DNA from: Phytobacter palmae
Lineage (GTDB): Bacteria; Pseudomonadota; Gammaproteobacteria; Enterobacterales; Enterobacteriaceae
Reading direction: 5' to 3'
DNA length: 64,000 bases
Assembly (NCBI GenBank): GCA_900112785.1
Contig: FONB01000002.1
Coordinates: forward strand, 434,001-498,000
Positions within the stretch are counted from its first letter, which is position 1, and the number at the start of each line of letters is the position of its first letter. Below the pieces are notes generated by a model. It saw only the letters and a list, made by a program, of their open reading frames with translations. It did no database searches and was not told where the DNA came from. Below are positions 30,307 to 39,632 of the stretch, piece by piece. Both the position numbers and the translations under genes were made by a program.

Positions 30307-31830
30307 CTACGCCAGCATCTCACTGGCCTGACGCAGAGGCATCGGTTGCTGCATTTTTACCAGGAGTTCTGCCGTTGCCGTATTTTCACCACAACTCAGC
30401 ACAGCCTTCAGCATCCCCTCTTCGCCGTAAAGCACCGCAAAGCGCTTACTCTCAAACGAGCCGAGCATTTTCACACTGTCCCACTGCCGTGCATAACCCA
30501 GATATTCAAAGCGCGTACCGAAATGGGTAGTCCAGAAAAAAGGCACCCGATCAAACGCGTTGTGTTCACCCAGCATATTTTTTGCCGCCAGCCGCCCCTG
30601 CTGCTGCGCCACGCGCCAGTGTTCAATTCGCCGTCTGCCTTCCGGCGCCGGATAGCTGGCGATATCGCCCACCGCCCACACCCCTGGCGCAGCGCATAAG
30701 CTTTCATCCACCGTCAGGCTACCGTCCTCTTCATGGTGAAGGTCATGAGCCAGATCGGTAAACGGACGAACCCCAGTGGCAAAGACCACTACATGTGCGG
30801 GCAGCGTAAGGCCATTTTTCAGGCGTACCGCCTGCACATGCCCGTCGCCCTCCAGCGCCGCAGGTTCCCCGGTCACAAATTTCACCCCATTCTGCTTATG
30901 CATATTGAGAAAATGCTGCCCCATCTCTTCACCAAACTGAGGTACAAAAGGCAATTCGTGGCGCGACACCACCGTCACGTCAATATCCTGATTGCGTAAC
31001 GCAGCGGCCAGCTCCATGGCAATAAAGCTATTGCCGATGATCACCAGTTGATGTTCCTGCTCCACATCGCTGAGCAACTGTTGCGCCTGATGGAGATCGC
31101 GCAGAACATGGACGCCATTCAGATGATTACCTTCAATATCAGGACATACCGGCTGGCCGCCGGTCGCCAGCAACAGTTTGTCAAAATGGAGCGTTTGTCC
31201 GCTGCTCAGAGTGAGAATGTGCTCGCGACTATTGAGATCGGCCACCTCTTCACGCAGGCTTTCAACGCCCGGCTGCTGGTAAAAGGCCTCGTCCAGCACA
31301 TGCGGCACGTCACTGATTTTCATTTTGCCTGCGGGGACAAATTTGCTCAGTGCCGTACGGTCATAGGGGGCATCCTGTTCTTTATCGATAAGGATTAAAC
31401 GGCCGGTGTAGCCCGAATCACGCAGCGTTATAGCGGCGGAACTGCCGGCCGCCCCGGTTCCTAAAATAACCGTGGTCTGTTCCTGTTCACCACGGATCAT
31501 CGGCCTGCTGGCAGGGGACATCGGGCGTGGATTTACCAGGACGCGGTTTTGTTCCAGCAGCACCGGATATTGCTTAAGGCTGGTCAGCGCAAGCGGCTCA
31601 AGCCATTGTCCGTTCCTGATGTCGAATTCAGCTTTATGCCACGGACAAACCAGGCGCCCTTCACATACAGCCCCTTTTTCAAGTGGGGCGCCCGCGTGGG
31701 GGCATTTACTCTGAAATGCGCGCACCTGGGTTAAGGTGCGGATGAGGATCATGGCGGTACCCGCCACTTCGACTTTAACCGGCTTGTTCTCCGGTAGTGA
31801 GTTGATATCTACGACGTATTGGTAGCTCAT
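30307..31830 (-). CDS. Single-chain Rieske/FAD-dependent oxidoreductase
   Basis: The 507-residue protein joins two redox modules. Residues 1-100 are a Rieske [2Fe-2S] domain with ligands Cys43, His45 (CPHAG), Cys62 and His65 (CPWH). Residues from about 117 on are an FAD/NAD(P)H reductase with GTGAAG at 124-129, a second nucleotide motif near IIGNSFIAMELAAAL, and the FAD signature ATGVRPF ... VWAVGDIA. This is the layout of AIFM3-type and some nitrite or ferredoxin reductase-like proteins. The physiological substrate is unknown. There is no signal peptide, so it is cytoplasmic. It is absent from this place in E. coli K-12. Confidence 0.85.
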   Translation of the reverse strand: MSYQYVVDINSLPENKPVKVEVAGTAMILIRTLTQVRAFQSKCPHAGAPLEKGAVCEGRLVCPWHKAEFDIRNGQWLEPLALTSLKQYPVLLEQNRVLVNPRPMSPASRPMIRGEQEQTTVILGTGAAGSSAAITLRDSGYTGRLILIDKEQDAPYDRTALSKFVPAGKMKISDVPHVLDEAFYQQPGVESLREEVADLNSREHILTLSSGQTLHFDKLLLATGGQPVCPDIEGNHLNGVHVLRDLHQAQQLLSDVEQEHQLVIIGNSFIAMELAAALRNQDIDVTVVSRHELPFVPQFGEEMGQHFLNMHKQNGVKFVTGEPAALEGDGHVQAVRLKNGLTLPAHVVVFATGVRPFTDLAHDLHHEEDGSLTVDESLCAAPGVWAVGDIASYPAPEGRRRIEHWRVAQQQGRLAAKNMLGEHNAFDRVPFFWTTHFGTRFEYLGYARQWDSVKMLGSFESKRFAVLYGEEGMLKAVLSCGENTATAELLVKMQQPMPLRQASEMLA

Positions 31831-31970
31831 AACATTGCTCTCGTGTCAGTGTTGGTGATACGGACGTAACGCCAGACAGCGCACACCACGAGGAAATAAG
31901 AAGTACTCAATGTGTAATGATGACCTGTTAAGCCTGGCAGAGAATGGGCCTATAGCAACCAGCCGGGGTA

Positions 31971-33083
31971 TCAGGCGGCCACTTCGGTGCGATTGCGCCC
32001 GGCTTTTTTCGCTTTGTATAACGCAAGATCGGCGGATTTTAGCCACTCACGATAATGGGTCATCTCATCGGTCAATGGAGCAACGCCAACGCTGATTTGC
32101 AGCGCCAGTTGCGGAGCAGAAGGCAGGCGGAAGGCGGTAAGGCGATCATGGACACGCTCCATGGCCGCAATCGCGTTTTCTGATGGCGTGCCGCACATAA
32201 TGACGGCGAATTCATCACCACCAAAACGCCCAATCAGATCGCTACCGCGCAAAGTCAGTTGCAGATGGCGGGTAATGGCAATGATCGCCTCATCACCCAC
32301 ATCATGTCCCCAGGTATCGTTAATGGTTTTGAAATGATCGACATCGATCAGCAGCAGCGTCGCAATTCGTTGATGGCGCCGACAGTTATCGAATTCATCC
32401 CGCAGAAGACTTTCCCAGTGGCGGCGATTGTAAATACCCGTCATACCGTCACGAATGCTCATCACCTGCAGGCGACGTTTGTGTTCCTCCAGCCTCGCGG
32501 CATGACGGAAGCTGACCCATGAAAAAATGAGTGGATAGAGCAGAAGTACCGGCACCGTAAGACAGATAATAAGTGACGAACTGGCAGGCGAAATAGTCGT
32601 GCCGGTGAGCTGGAGAGTAACCAGACAGGCAACCGCCATCAGAACAACCCCGGCAAGGCACAGTCGTGGCCCCCCTGCTCCCATAGTGGTGATAAAAACC
32701 ATCATTGCCAGCGCAATAGACGGCAGCATGTTCACACCAGTCAGCGCAATCCATACGCCAGCCAGCAAGGCATCAGCCTTTAAATTGTGCGTTTCGCTGG
32801 TGTAGGGATCGCTTGAGCGCGCCGCCAGTTGCCAGGCCAGATGCGGCCAGACGAAGCTCCATAAAACCAATAAAATCCACCAGCCCCCCGCTATCGGCTG
32901 TAAGACCAGTACGCCAGCCAGCGGCATAAACAAACAGGCCAACCCTATCGCCCGGGGCAGCCTTTCCCGCTGCGCAAACTGGAGCCCCAGCGTATGGGGA
33001 TCGTCATCGTGCAGAGTGTTACGTCTTTCCTTGCCGCTCTCTGTTGCGTAAAAGTTATTATCATTCATCATTTTTGGGAACAT
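31971..33083 (-). CDS. dgcC: Diguanylate cyclase DgcC (AdrA)
   Basis: DgcC makes c-di-GMP that activates cellulose synthase; in E. coli and Salmonella its transcription depends on CsgD. The 370-residue protein has a MASE2 membrane domain with several helices (about 40-180) and a GGDEF domain with the intact active site RFGGDEF and the inhibitory-site-like RDGMTGIYNRRHW. ATG 33083 (MFPKMMNDNN) was chosen because it aligns with the E. coli start. Further in-frame starts exist at 33119 and 33164, but the former lies upstream of the likely -10 box. Confidence 0.93.
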   Translation of the reverse strand: MFPKMMNDNNFYATESGKERRNTLHDDDPHTLGLQFAQRERLPRAIGLACLFMPLAGVLVLQPIAGGWWILLVLWSFVWPHLAWQLAARSSDPYTSETHNLKADALLAGVWIALTGVNMLPSIALAMMVFITTMGAGGPRLCLAGVVLMAVACLVTLQLTGTTISPASSSLIICLTVPVLLLYPLIFSWVSFRHAARLEEHKRRLQVMSIRDGMTGIYNRRHWESLLRDEFDNCRRHQRIATLLLIDVDHFKTINDTWGHDVGDEAIIAITRHLQLTLRGSDLIGRFGGDEFAVIMCGTPSENAIAAMERVHDRLTAFRLPSAPQLALQISVGVAPLTDEMTHYREWLKSADLALYKAKKAGRNRTEVAA

Positions 33084-33107
33084 TCTGAAACATTTTCCCA
33101 AATTATA
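33073..33107 (-). promoter_or_regulatory. dgcC promoter -10 and hairpin around the start codon
   Basis: On the minus strand CTATAAT (-10, 33108-33102) lies just upstream of dgcC. An inverted repeat TTTGGGAA (33102-33095) and TTCCCAAA (33080-33073) encloses the ATG at 33083. No good Shine-Dalgarno sequence precedes the ATG. Confidence 0.45.
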
Positions 33108-33139
33108 GAGAGGGGTCATGCGGGGAAAGTATGAAATTT

Positions 33140-33167
33140 CGGGTGAGTCGCGTGGCGAACTCACCCG
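33140..33167 (-). terminator. Terminator-like hairpin after psiF
   Basis: CGGGTGAGT (33140-33148) and ACTCACCCG (33159-33167) form a nine-base stem seven bases after the psiF stop. The following minus-strand sequence AAATTTCATACTTT is only moderately T-rich. Confidence 0.65.
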
Positions 33168-33173
33168 TTTGGA

Positions 33174-33494
33174 TTAGCCCGTTTTTTTCAGGCAGCCACT
33201 CATGAATTTGCTGCGATCTTCGCCTTTCAGCGACTGTTGAGTCGCCTGTGCGTTACATTCGCGCATTTTTTGCTGCTGAGGACTCAGACTTTTTTGTCCG
33301 GGCTCGGTTTTGGTGTTTTTCAGGCAATCGCTCATGTACCGCTTGCGGGCATCGCCGGAAAGGGTCTGCGCTGTAGCCTGTTGATTACAAAGGGACATAC
33401 GTTGTTGTTGAGGGGTAAGGGTCTTCTCAGCGGCACTTAGTGCAGTAACAAACACCAGGCCGAACAGGAGCGTAACAAGTAACATTATTTTCAT
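33174..33494 (-). CDS. psiF: Phosphate starvation-inducible protein PsiF
   Basis: PsiF is a small exported protein of unknown function, co-induced with alkaline phosphatase. The 106 residues have a signal peptide (MKIMLLVTLLFGLVFVTALSA). Two tandem PsiF repeats follow, each of the form LxPQQQxMxxCNxQAT-x-LxG-x-R-x(3)-MS-x-CL, with two cysteines per repeat. It lies 92 bases after phoA; a terminator hairpin in that gap probably reduces read-through. Confidence 0.93.
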   Translation of the reverse strand: MKIMLLVTLLFGLVFVTALSAAEKTLTPQQQRMSLCNQQATAQTLSGDARKRYMSDCLKNTKTEPGQKSLSPQQQKMRECNAQATQQSLKGEDRSKFMSGCLKKTG

Positions 33495-33497
33495 AGC

Positions 33498-33533
33498 ACC
33501 ATCCTTCTGTAAGGCTTGCTCCTTAAGGATGGT
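33498..33533 (-). promoter_or_regulatory. Hairpin covering the psiF ribosome binding site
   Basis: On the minus strand ACCATCCTT (33533-33525) can pair with AAGGATGGT (33506-33498). The second arm contains the Shine-Dalgarno sequence AAGGATGG directly upstream of the psiF ATG (33494). The free AAGGAG in the loop is too far from the ATG to replace it. Confidence 0.5.
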
Positions 33534-33544
33534 CTGTCATGGCG

Positions 33545-33579
33545 AAAAAACCACCCGGCAGAAGAGTTTTCCTGCCGGG
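33545..33579 (-). terminator. Terminator after phoA
   Basis: CCCGGCAG (33554-33561) and CTGCCGGG (33572-33579) form an eight-base GC-rich stem. On the minus strand it is followed by TGGTTTTTTCG. It stands eight bases after the phoA stop, within the phoA-psiF unit. Confidence 0.85.
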
Positions 33580-33586
33580 CAGCCAC

Positions 33587-35005
33587 TTATTTCAGCCCAA
33601 GCGCGTCCTTCATGGTGAAGAAAAGGTCGGTCTGATCGGTCAGCCCTACGACGTTGGCCGCATGTGGTCCATAAGCCGCCAGACGAACCTGCGTGCCGGT
33701 ATGTTCCATCGACTCTTCCTCAGAGTTACCGTAGGTAATTGCCATCACCGCACCGTCTTTGGTATTCAGCAACTGGCTCAGGCCAGGCGCTTTGGTGTCA
33801 GCCGGGATAATCTGGCTGGCGTGAGCATGGTCAGCGGTAACGATTACCAGCGTGTTGCCATCTTTTTTGGCGAAGGCCAGCGCTTTTTGCACGGCTTCAT
33901 CAAGGTCTACGGTTTCACCAATCTGGCCGCACGGATTGGCAGCATGATCTTGTTTATCAATCGATGCACCTTCCACCTGAAGGAAAAAGCCTTTCTCGTT
34001 TTTGCTCAGCAGGTCGATCGCTTTCTCGGTCATCTGCGCCAGCGTCGGTATGCTGTCGGTGCGTTTAGCATTCGGCGTGCAGGTCACCGCTGGTTTATCG
34101 ATATTACCGTGCAGTGAGGCTTTCGGGCCTTCCCAGCGAACCGGCATGTTGCCATCGGAGAACAGACCCAGCAGGGGTTTATCCTGATTCGCTTCGGTAA
34201 TGGCAGCCAGCGTTGAGGCATCACCCACTAACTGATAGCCACGCGCCTGCGCCTGCTCACGTAACGTTTTGCCTTTCCACTCACCGGCGGTTGCCGTTTC
34301 ATTGAATGTCTTCGCACCGCCGCCGAGGGTGACATCTGCGCGCGCATTCAACAATTGCTCGGTAATAGAGCCTTTGCCGCCTTTTTCCAGCGCATTGCTG
34401 GCACATTTTTCAGTGGTAACACTCGGGCCGTAACACTTACGCGACGTCACGTGGGAAATAAGCGCGGCAGGCGTAGCATCCTGCAATTCAGCTGTAGAGA
34501 CGTTACCGGTGGCAAGGCCGGCTGCCTTTGCCATCTCCAGGATCGTCATATGATCTTTTTCATGAATATCGACACCCAGCGCGCCATTATAGGTTTTCAC
34601 GCCGGTAGACCATGCCGTTGCGGATGCCGCAGAGTCGGTCACGTAATCGGGTTTGCCCGTTTTTTTATCCAGCGCATAATGCGTGTACTGGCCCGTAAGC
34701 GGTAACGCATCAATGCCTTTAAAATAACCGCCAGCCCCTTCGGCATAATTTCGCGCAGCGGTAATTTCGGAATCGCCCATGCCATCACCGATTAGCAGAA
34801 TAATATTTTTAGCCGGCTTGTCATTGAGCGAGGAACGTATTGCGTCAGTTTGATCGGCACTTAAACGACGGGCACCGCCTTGCGTCGTAATATCGCCCTT
34901 TGCGGCACGATTCTCCAGAACGGTCGTAGCGGAAGTGGTATCCGCATAAATAACAGGGGTAAACAGCATAGGGAATAAGGCGACGAATAATGCGCTCTGT
35001 TTCAC
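33587..35005 (-). CDS. phoA: Alkaline phosphatase
   Basis: PhoA is the periplasmic alkaline phosphatase that releases phosphate from organic phosphate esters under phosphate starvation. The 472-residue precursor has a Sec signal peptide ([21 protein letters not shown]). The nucleophile Ser125 of the precursor lies in VTDSAASAT, the metal ligand Asp74 in IGDGMGD, and the second metal-site motif is TADHAHASQ. Two cysteine pairs for the known disulfides are present (RKCYG/EKCAS and VTCTP/NPCGQ). It is the first gene of phoA-psiF, with a Pho box upstream. Confidence 0.98.
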   Translation of the reverse strand: MKQSALFVALFPMLFTPVIYADTTSATTVLENRAAKGDITTQGGARRLSADQTDAIRSSLNDKPAKNIILLIGDGMGDSEITAARNYAEGAGGYFKGIDALPLTGQYTHYALDKKTGKPDYVTDSAASATAWSTGVKTYNGALGVDIHEKDHMTILEMAKAAGLATGNVSTAELQDATPAALISHVTSRKCYGPSVTTEKCASNALEKGGKGSITEQLLNARADVTLGGGAKTFNETATAGEWKGKTLREQAQARGYQLVGDASTLAAITEANQDKPLLGLFSDGNMPVRWEGPKASLHGNIDKPAVTCTPNAKRTDSIPTLAQMTEKAIDLLSKNEKGFFLQVEGASIDKQDHAANPCGQIGETVDLDEAVQKALAFAKKDGNTLVIVTADHAHASQIIPADTKAPGLSQLLNTKDGAVMAITYGNSEEESMEHTGTQVRLAAYGPHAANVVGLTDQTDLFFTMKDALGLK

Positions 35006-35052
35006 TTTATTTTCTCCGTGTATAAATACTTAAAAAGAAATAAAACAGAGCG

Positions 35053-35086
35053 ACTATAGGCACCGCGCGTGACAGTGAGATGACAG
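35053..35086 (-). promoter_or_regulatory. phoA promoter with Pho box
   Basis: The minus-strand sequence CTGTCATCTCACTGTCAC (35086-35069) is a near-perfect Pho box made of two CTGTCA repeats eleven bases apart. It is followed after ten bases by the -10 box TATAGT (35058-35053). The box replaces the -35 element, as at other PhoB-activated promoters. Confidence 0.9.
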
Positions 35087-35105
35087 CGTGACTTATCTCA
35101 AAGTC

Positions 35106-35366
35106 TCAGGTGCGCGGGTGCCTTAAAAGCTTTTTTATATACTGTTGCAGCAACTCCGTATCATGATCGGAGACGTCAGTTCCAAGATGAACATCATCCA
35201 TCGCGCCTTCAATACTCTGGATAAGCGCCTGTTGCTCAGGCAGCGCCATCTGACGTAAAAGTGCAGTCACAACGATCTCCAGCGCTTCCACCTGCGCAAC
35301 CAGTTCTTTGGATTCCTCTTCCTTTTCCGCGAGTTTTACCAACAGCTCTGCAATGAGATTTTTCAT
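35106..35366 (-). CDS. iraP: Anti-adaptor protein IraP
   Basis: IraP binds the adaptor RssB and so protects the sigma factor RpoS from ClpXP during phosphate starvation. The 86-residue product is largely helical with a coiled coil ([24 protein letters not shown]) and a basic C-terminus. It has the family's usual length. It lies directly upstream of the phoA promoter. The 247 bases upstream of it show no clear PhoP box. Confidence 0.93.
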   Translation of the reverse strand: MKNLIAELLVKLAEKEEESKELVAQVEALEIVVTALLRQMALPEQQALIQSIEGAMDDVHLGTDVSDHDTELLQQYIKKLLRHPRT

Positions 35367-35571
35367 AGCGCTATTTCCTTATGTGATATTCGATGACGTT
35401 AGCATTCTGTTCTGTAGTTGCAAAGTGGATGCATCTATTATTTTGCGCTATGTAGAACCGTGAAACAAGAAATCGAGTAACGAAACGTTTCTCTGATGCA
35501 AAAGCAAATTTATCCATGCGTCAAAGCGAAGCGGGAGATAAAAGAATATATTTTTTCTATAAAGAAAATTT

Positions 35572-35609
35572 ATATCCAGACCGGAGCCAGAAGCTTCTGA
35601 TCTGGATAT
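35572..35609 (-). terminator. Terminator of the MdtG-like transporter gene
   Basis: On the minus strand ATATCCAGA (35609-35601) pairs with TCTGGATAT (35580-35572) across a 20-base loop, followed by AAATTTTCTTTAT. It lies just after the transporter stop at 35614. Confidence 0.6.
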
Positions 35610-35613
35610 TCGC

Positions 35614-36804
35614 TTAACGTCGCGTTTTACGTAATGCCAGCGCCAGTTGCCAGATATTGCATAAGACCACCAGCGCCGTAGCGACAAATACCCAGCGGAA
35701 TCCGGCCATCGCCGAGACGGACGCTCCCATCAGCGGCCCGACCACGTTACCCAGATACATAAACGACTGGTTATAGCCAAAAATACGTCCGGTCACCTGA
35801 TCACTGGAATATTTAAGCAGCAACGTTTGCACGGCGGGCAGCATTGCACCATCGGCGAAGCCAAGCATAAAACGCAGAATGCCCAGTTGCAGCGGCGAGG
35901 TAACAAACGACATGGCAAAAAATAGCACCACGGCGCAGACCAGAGTTGCCATAAGAATGCGCGCAGTACCAATTCGATCGCCAAGCTTCCCCAGCCGCGG
36001 CGCCGATATAAGCGCGGACACGCCCGGTACGGCGGCAATCATCCCACTCAGGAATGCAATATTGCTGCTGTCAGGAGTCATAGACTGGATAAACAGCGCC
36101 AGGATAGGCCCGATAGAACCATTGCATAACTGGATAACCAGCGTTGTCAGAAAGAGACTTATCACCAGGCCCGGGTAAGGTAGCGAGGAAAAAACAGCTT
36201 TGCCACTCAATCTCTGCGCCTTGCTGACCTTAGGACGCGCGCCCTCTTTGATCAAAAACAGAGTGACCAGAAAACTGACAATTAATAGCGTCGCGGTGAT
36301 TAAAAAAACGGTTCGTAAACCAAAGTGGTCAGCCAAAAAACCGCCCATTAGCGGCCCGCCAATGACCCCACTGATTTGCGCCGTCGACAGTGTACTCAGC
36401 GCCCAACCACTACGCTCACGAGGCGCCTGAGAGGCGACCAGTGCCATTGCATTGGGAATATAACCGGACGTGAGCCCCATAACGCCGCGTAAAATGAGCA
36501 ATTGCCAGACATTTGTCGCAAAAGCCTGCAGTAAAATGGCGATCGCCATACCCAGGGACGCGCGTAACAACATTAATTTGCGCCCTTTTCTGTCAGCAAG
36601 GCTGCCCCATAGCGGCGAAACTATCGCGGAAACCATAAAAGTGACGCTAAAAGTCAACCCGGACCACATCGACAACGCTTCGTGAGAAGAGACCCCTAAC
36701 TGGGAGACATATAAGGGCAAGAACGGCAAAATTTGACTGATGGCAAGACCGGTAAAAAAACAGCCGAACCAGACAGAAATAAGGTTAATTCTCCAGGATT
36801 CCAT
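35614..36804 (-). CDS. MFS transporter resembling MdtG
   Basis: The 396-residue inner membrane protein has twelve predicted helices and the DHA1 exporter motifs: [14 protein letters not shown] (motif A) in the loop after helix 2, and [10 protein letters not shown] around helix 5 (motif C-like). It resembles the multidrug exporter MdtG of E. coli, which is encoded elsewhere, so this is probably a paralogue with unknown substrate. The frame also allows a TTG start at 36813; neither start has a strong Shine-Dalgarno site. It stands between iraP and ddlA, where K-12 has no gene. Confidence 0.82.
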   Translation of the reverse strand: MESWRINLISVWFGCFFTGLAISQILPFLPLYVSQLGVSSHEALSMWSGLTFSVTFMVSAIVSPLWGSLADRKGRKLMLLRASLGMAIAILLQAFATNVWQLLILRGVMGLTSGYIPNAMALVASQAPRERSGWALSTLSTAQISGVIGGPLMGGFLADHFGLRTVFLITATLLIVSFLVTLFLIKEGARPKVSKAQRLSGKAVFSSLPYPGLVISLFLTTLVIQLCNGSIGPILALFIQSMTPDSSNIAFLSGMIAAVPGVSALISAPRLGKLGDRIGTARILMATLVCAVVLFFAMSFVTSPLQLGILRFMLGFADGAMLPAVQTLLLKYSSDQVTGRIFGYNQSFMYLGNVVGPLMGASVSAMAGFRWVFVATALVVLCNIWQLALALRKTRR

Positions 36805-36974
36805 AAACAGCAATTATTATTCAGTTTTTGGCAAATTACGCACAGGTTAACAAGAACAGTAATAAGAATACGCACCAGAGGTGCGATTACATTTTTTTTG
36901 GTGTTTTATCTTCTCTATTCTGCCACCGGCCATAGCCCGGAATATAAACCACACTTATTTCGGCAGTTTATGCT

Positions 36975-37658
36975 TTAGCGACATAGCCCAAACCCACGCA
37001 TCCCGAGGTGAAAATGGTTGGCATGCGCCGCGTTATATTCCGGCCCAAGGCTGTTGCCATAATATCCACAACTCGCGCTTAACATCGCCTGTAGCCAGGG
37101 GTGCGTGTCGCCGCGCCGCCAGCCATGCAATACCGTCACCTGCTGGCCGTTTGCCAGATGAAAACCGCTAATATCCAGCGCTTCCGCAGTGGCATGTTCG
37201 CTAAGGCGGGCATTGGGTCGATTATAGATATTACGGCATGCGTAACTTCCCAGATGGTCGATGCGCGTGAGCGGACTGCCCATAAATCGCTGCGTTAGCG
37301 GCCGGGCCTGTTGTTCAACAAAGAGTGCTGAACGGAGTGCCAGCGGGCAACTGGCAAGAAAACTACTGCTGAGTTTGACCGGGCCAAAATCGCGCACCCT
37401 TACCACATCGCTCAGCGGACAGTCCCCCCCGGTATTGGCGACAGATGTAGTGGAAATGAGTTGTTGCTGGTTCGCCTGGTGCAGCAAATCAATACACTGC
37501 CCCGAATCAAGCCGACGTAACTTAAACTGAGTAATGCGCCCCGGCGGGTCATTAAGTTGAAAGGGCGCGAAGGGGTTGTAGTACGCGGGCAAATAGCGCC
37601 AGCCGACCGCCAGTCCGCCCAGCAGTATAAACAAAACAACTAAGCCTTTCCCTTTCAC
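36975..37658 (-). CDS. Extensin-like C-terminal domain protein
   Basis: The 227-residue protein has one N-terminal membrane segment (GLVVLFILLGGLAVGW) followed by a periplasmic domain. That domain has the pattern of the bacterial extensin-like family: CPLALRSALFVEQQARP, a central H-x(3)-YACRNI, EHATAEALDISGF and the C-terminal NHFHLGMRG. The conserved His and Asp residues resemble the metal site of D-Ala-D-Ala carboxypeptidase-like folds, which hints at a cell wall role. This is inference; the function is unknown. It is divergent from ddlA. Confidence 0.8.
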   Translation of the reverse strand: MKGKGLVVLFILLGGLAVGWRYLPAYYNPFAPFQLNDPPGRITQFKLRRLDSGQCIDLLHQANQQQLISTTSVANTGGDCPLSDVVRVRDFGPVKLSSSFLASCPLALRSALFVEQQARPLTQRFMGSPLTRIDHLGSYACRNIYNRPNARLSEHATAEALDISGFHLANGQQVTVLHGWRRGDTHPWLQAMLSASCGYYGNSLGPEYNAAHANHFHLGMRGFGLCR

Positions 37659-37742
37659 GCATCCCCTCCATTAATCACTGCAAAACAGTATGGCAGAAGT
37701 GATATGGTATGTGCTTTCTGATTCAAGTGAGTGAAAGTTGAG

Positions 37743-38843
37743 ATGGCAAAACTGCGGGTAGGGGTCGTGTTCGGCGGCAAGTCGGCTGAACATGAAGTGT
37801 CGCTGCAATCGGCAAAAAATATCGTCGATGCAATGGATAAAACGCGTTTCGATGTGGTACTGCTGGGGATCGATAAACAGGGTCAGTGGCATATCAACGA
37901 CGCGAATAATTATCTGCAAAATGCCAGCGACCCGGCGCGAATTGCACTTAATCCCTCTGAAAGCAGCGTTGCGCTGGTGCCGGGGCAACCGTCACAGCAA
38001 CTGATGAATGCCAGTGATGCTAAACCCTTTCCGCAAGTGGATGTGATTTTCCCGATTGTCCATGGTACTCAGGGTGAAGACGGCACGCTCCAGGGCCTGC
38101 TGCGTATGGCAAATCTGCCGTTTGTCGGTTCCGATGTACTGGGCTCCGCCGCCTGCATGGACAAAGACGTGACCAAACGCCTCCTGCGTGATGCGGGTCT
38201 CGCCATCGCTCCGTTTGTTACCTTAACCCGGAGTAATCGCGACCGTATTTCTTTCGCTGAGATACAGGCGAAGCTTGGACTACCGCTGTTTGTAAAACCT
38301 GCCAATCAAGGCTCCTCCGTTGGCGTCAGTAAAGTCACCAACGAAGCGCAATACCATGCTGCTATCAACCTGGCGTTCGAATTTGACCATAAAGTCGTGG
38401 TCGAAACCGGTATTACCGGTCGCGAGATCGAATGTGCGGTGCTGGGTAATGACGATCCACAGGCCAGCACCTGCGGTGAAATCGTACTTAACAGTGAGTT
38501 TTACGCATACGACACCAAATACATTGACGATAACGGTGCGCAGGTGGTTGTACCGGCGGCAATCGCGCCCGAAGTGAACGATCATATTCGCGCCATCGCC
38601 GTCCAGGCTTATCAGACGCTGGGCTGTGCCGGAATGGCGCGCGTCGACGTGTTCCTGACGCCGGACAACAAAGTTATCATCAATGAGATCAATACATTGC
38701 CAGGTTTTACCAATATCAGCATGTACCCAAAACTGTGGCAGGCAAGTGGTCTCGGTTATACCGAGCTCATCACGCGGTTGATTGAACTGGCTTTGGCGCG
38801 CCATCAGGCTGATAGCGCGTTAAAAAGCTCGATGAACGGTTAG
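37743..38843 (+). CDS. ddlA: D-alanine-D-alanine ligase A
   Basis: DdlA joins two D-alanines with ATP to make the dipeptide used for peptidoglycan. The 366-residue ATP-grasp protein has the family signatures [31 protein letters not shown] and the C-terminal [13 protein letters not shown] start at 37731 would add four residues; ATG 37743 matches E. coli. The stop overlaps the stop of the converging yaiZ by four bases. Confidence 0.97.
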   Translation: MAKLRVGVVFGGKSAEHEVSLQSAKNIVDAMDKTRFDVVLLGIDKQGQWHINDANNYLQNASDPARIALNPSESSVALVPGQPSQQLMNASDAKPFPQVDVIFPIVHGTQGEDGTLQGLLRMANLPFVGSDVLGSAACMDKDVTKRLLRDAGLAIAPFVTLTRSNRDRISFAEIQAKLGLPLFVKPANQGSSVGVSKVTNEAQYHAAINLAFEFDHKVVVETGITGREIECAVLGNDDPQASTCGEIVLNSEFYAYDTKYIDDNGAQVVVPAAIAPEVNDHIRAIAVQAYQTLGCAGMARVDVFLTPDNKVIINEINTLPGFTNISMYPKLWQASGLGYTELITRLIELALARHQADSALKSSMNG

Positions 38844-39076
38844 TCCTGCGTTTTTTCTTCCTCATTCGCCGCTTCTTCGTTTTCTTCGGGACGGCGGCGA
38901 ATAATAAATCCGGCAAGCCAGAAACTAATAACCCAGGTAACAAGGCCGACGGCGTAGTTTTGCCAGCCTTTCGTTTCAAACCCCAGCAGACCTACAACGC
39001 CATTCAGAATAAAGATCAAACCAATCGCAAACGCATAGTAGTGCCAGTCACGGCGTATTTTTGAAGGCAGCTTCAT
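38840..39076 (-). CDS. yaiZ: Inner membrane protein YaiZ
   Basis: The 78-residue protein has two membrane segments ([21 protein letters not shown] and [20 protein letters not shown]) and a charged C-terminal tail ([19 protein letters not shown]). Function is unknown. The tail is a little longer than in E. coli. Its end overlaps that of ddlA. Confidence 0.9.
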   Translation of the reverse strand: MKLPSKIRRDWHYYAFAIGLIFILNGVVGLLGFETKGWQNYAVGLVTWVISFWLAGFIIRRRPEENEEAANEEEKTQD

Positions 39077-39106
39077 GACAACTCCGGCAATAAAAACGCC
39101 ATCCTC

Positions 39107-39140
39107 GCATATTTGTCATGGCACGTCTGTGCCATATGCG
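39107..39140. other. Imperfect palindrome between yaiZ and yaiY
   Basis: ATGGCAC (39118-39124) and GTGCCAT (39129-39135) form a seven-base stem, extended after a bulge by GCATAT and ATATGC. Downstream at 39150-39180 the word GAAATGTTA occurs twice. This may be an operator region for one of the divergent genes; no known regulator site is recognised. Confidence 0.35.
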
Positions 39141-39329
39141 GAAATTCTGAAATGTTAATTCAGTAACGGAAATGTTACCGGAATGTGATCGCATACAAAA
39201 TTTACACATCGGGAATCATTCCCGGTGCGAAATTATCACCATTCCGATGTTGACAATTTAACCGACCTGTCAAAATTACACCAATTCACTGGCTCTGAGA
39301 CAACGTCATTAAACGTAGCGGAGGTCTAT

Positions 39330-39632
39330 ATGGCTGACTTTACCCTGTCGAAACCCTTTTCGGGTAAAAAAACTCGCGACGCCTCTACGCCCGGTAATAT
39401 CGCCTATGCCGTGTTTGTGCTGCTCTGCTTCTGGGCAGGCGCGCAACTGCTTAACCTGTTGGTGCACGCGCCTGGGGTCTTTGAACATTTGATGCAAATG
39501 CAGGACACCAGCCGACCACACGTCGAGATGGGGTTTGGCGTCGGCACCATTTTTGGTCTGGTGCCTTTCCTGATCGGCTGCGCATTTCTGGGTGTGATTG
39601 GCCTGGTATTACGCTGGCGACGCCATCATTAG
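39330..39632 (+). CDS. yaiY: Inner membrane protein YaiY
   Basis: The 100-residue protein starts [12 protein letters not shown], has two membrane segments (about 25-45 and 70-93) and a basic end (RWRRHH). Function is unknown. The frame is open from 39225, but ATG 39330 has GGAGG seven bases upstream and matches the E. coli start. Its last four bases overlap the converging yaiW. Confidence 0.9.
   Translation: MADFTLSKPFSGKKTRDASTPGNIAYAVFVLLCFWAGAQLLNLLVHAPGVFEHLMQMQDTSRPHVEMGFGVGTIFGLVPFLIGCAFLGVIGLVLRWRRHH

Noticed and set aside
36782-36813. TTG start of the MdtG-like transporter at 36813
   Set aside because: The ATG nine bases downstream (36804) is at least equally well placed and needs no rare start codon, although neither has a strong Shine-Dalgarno sequence.
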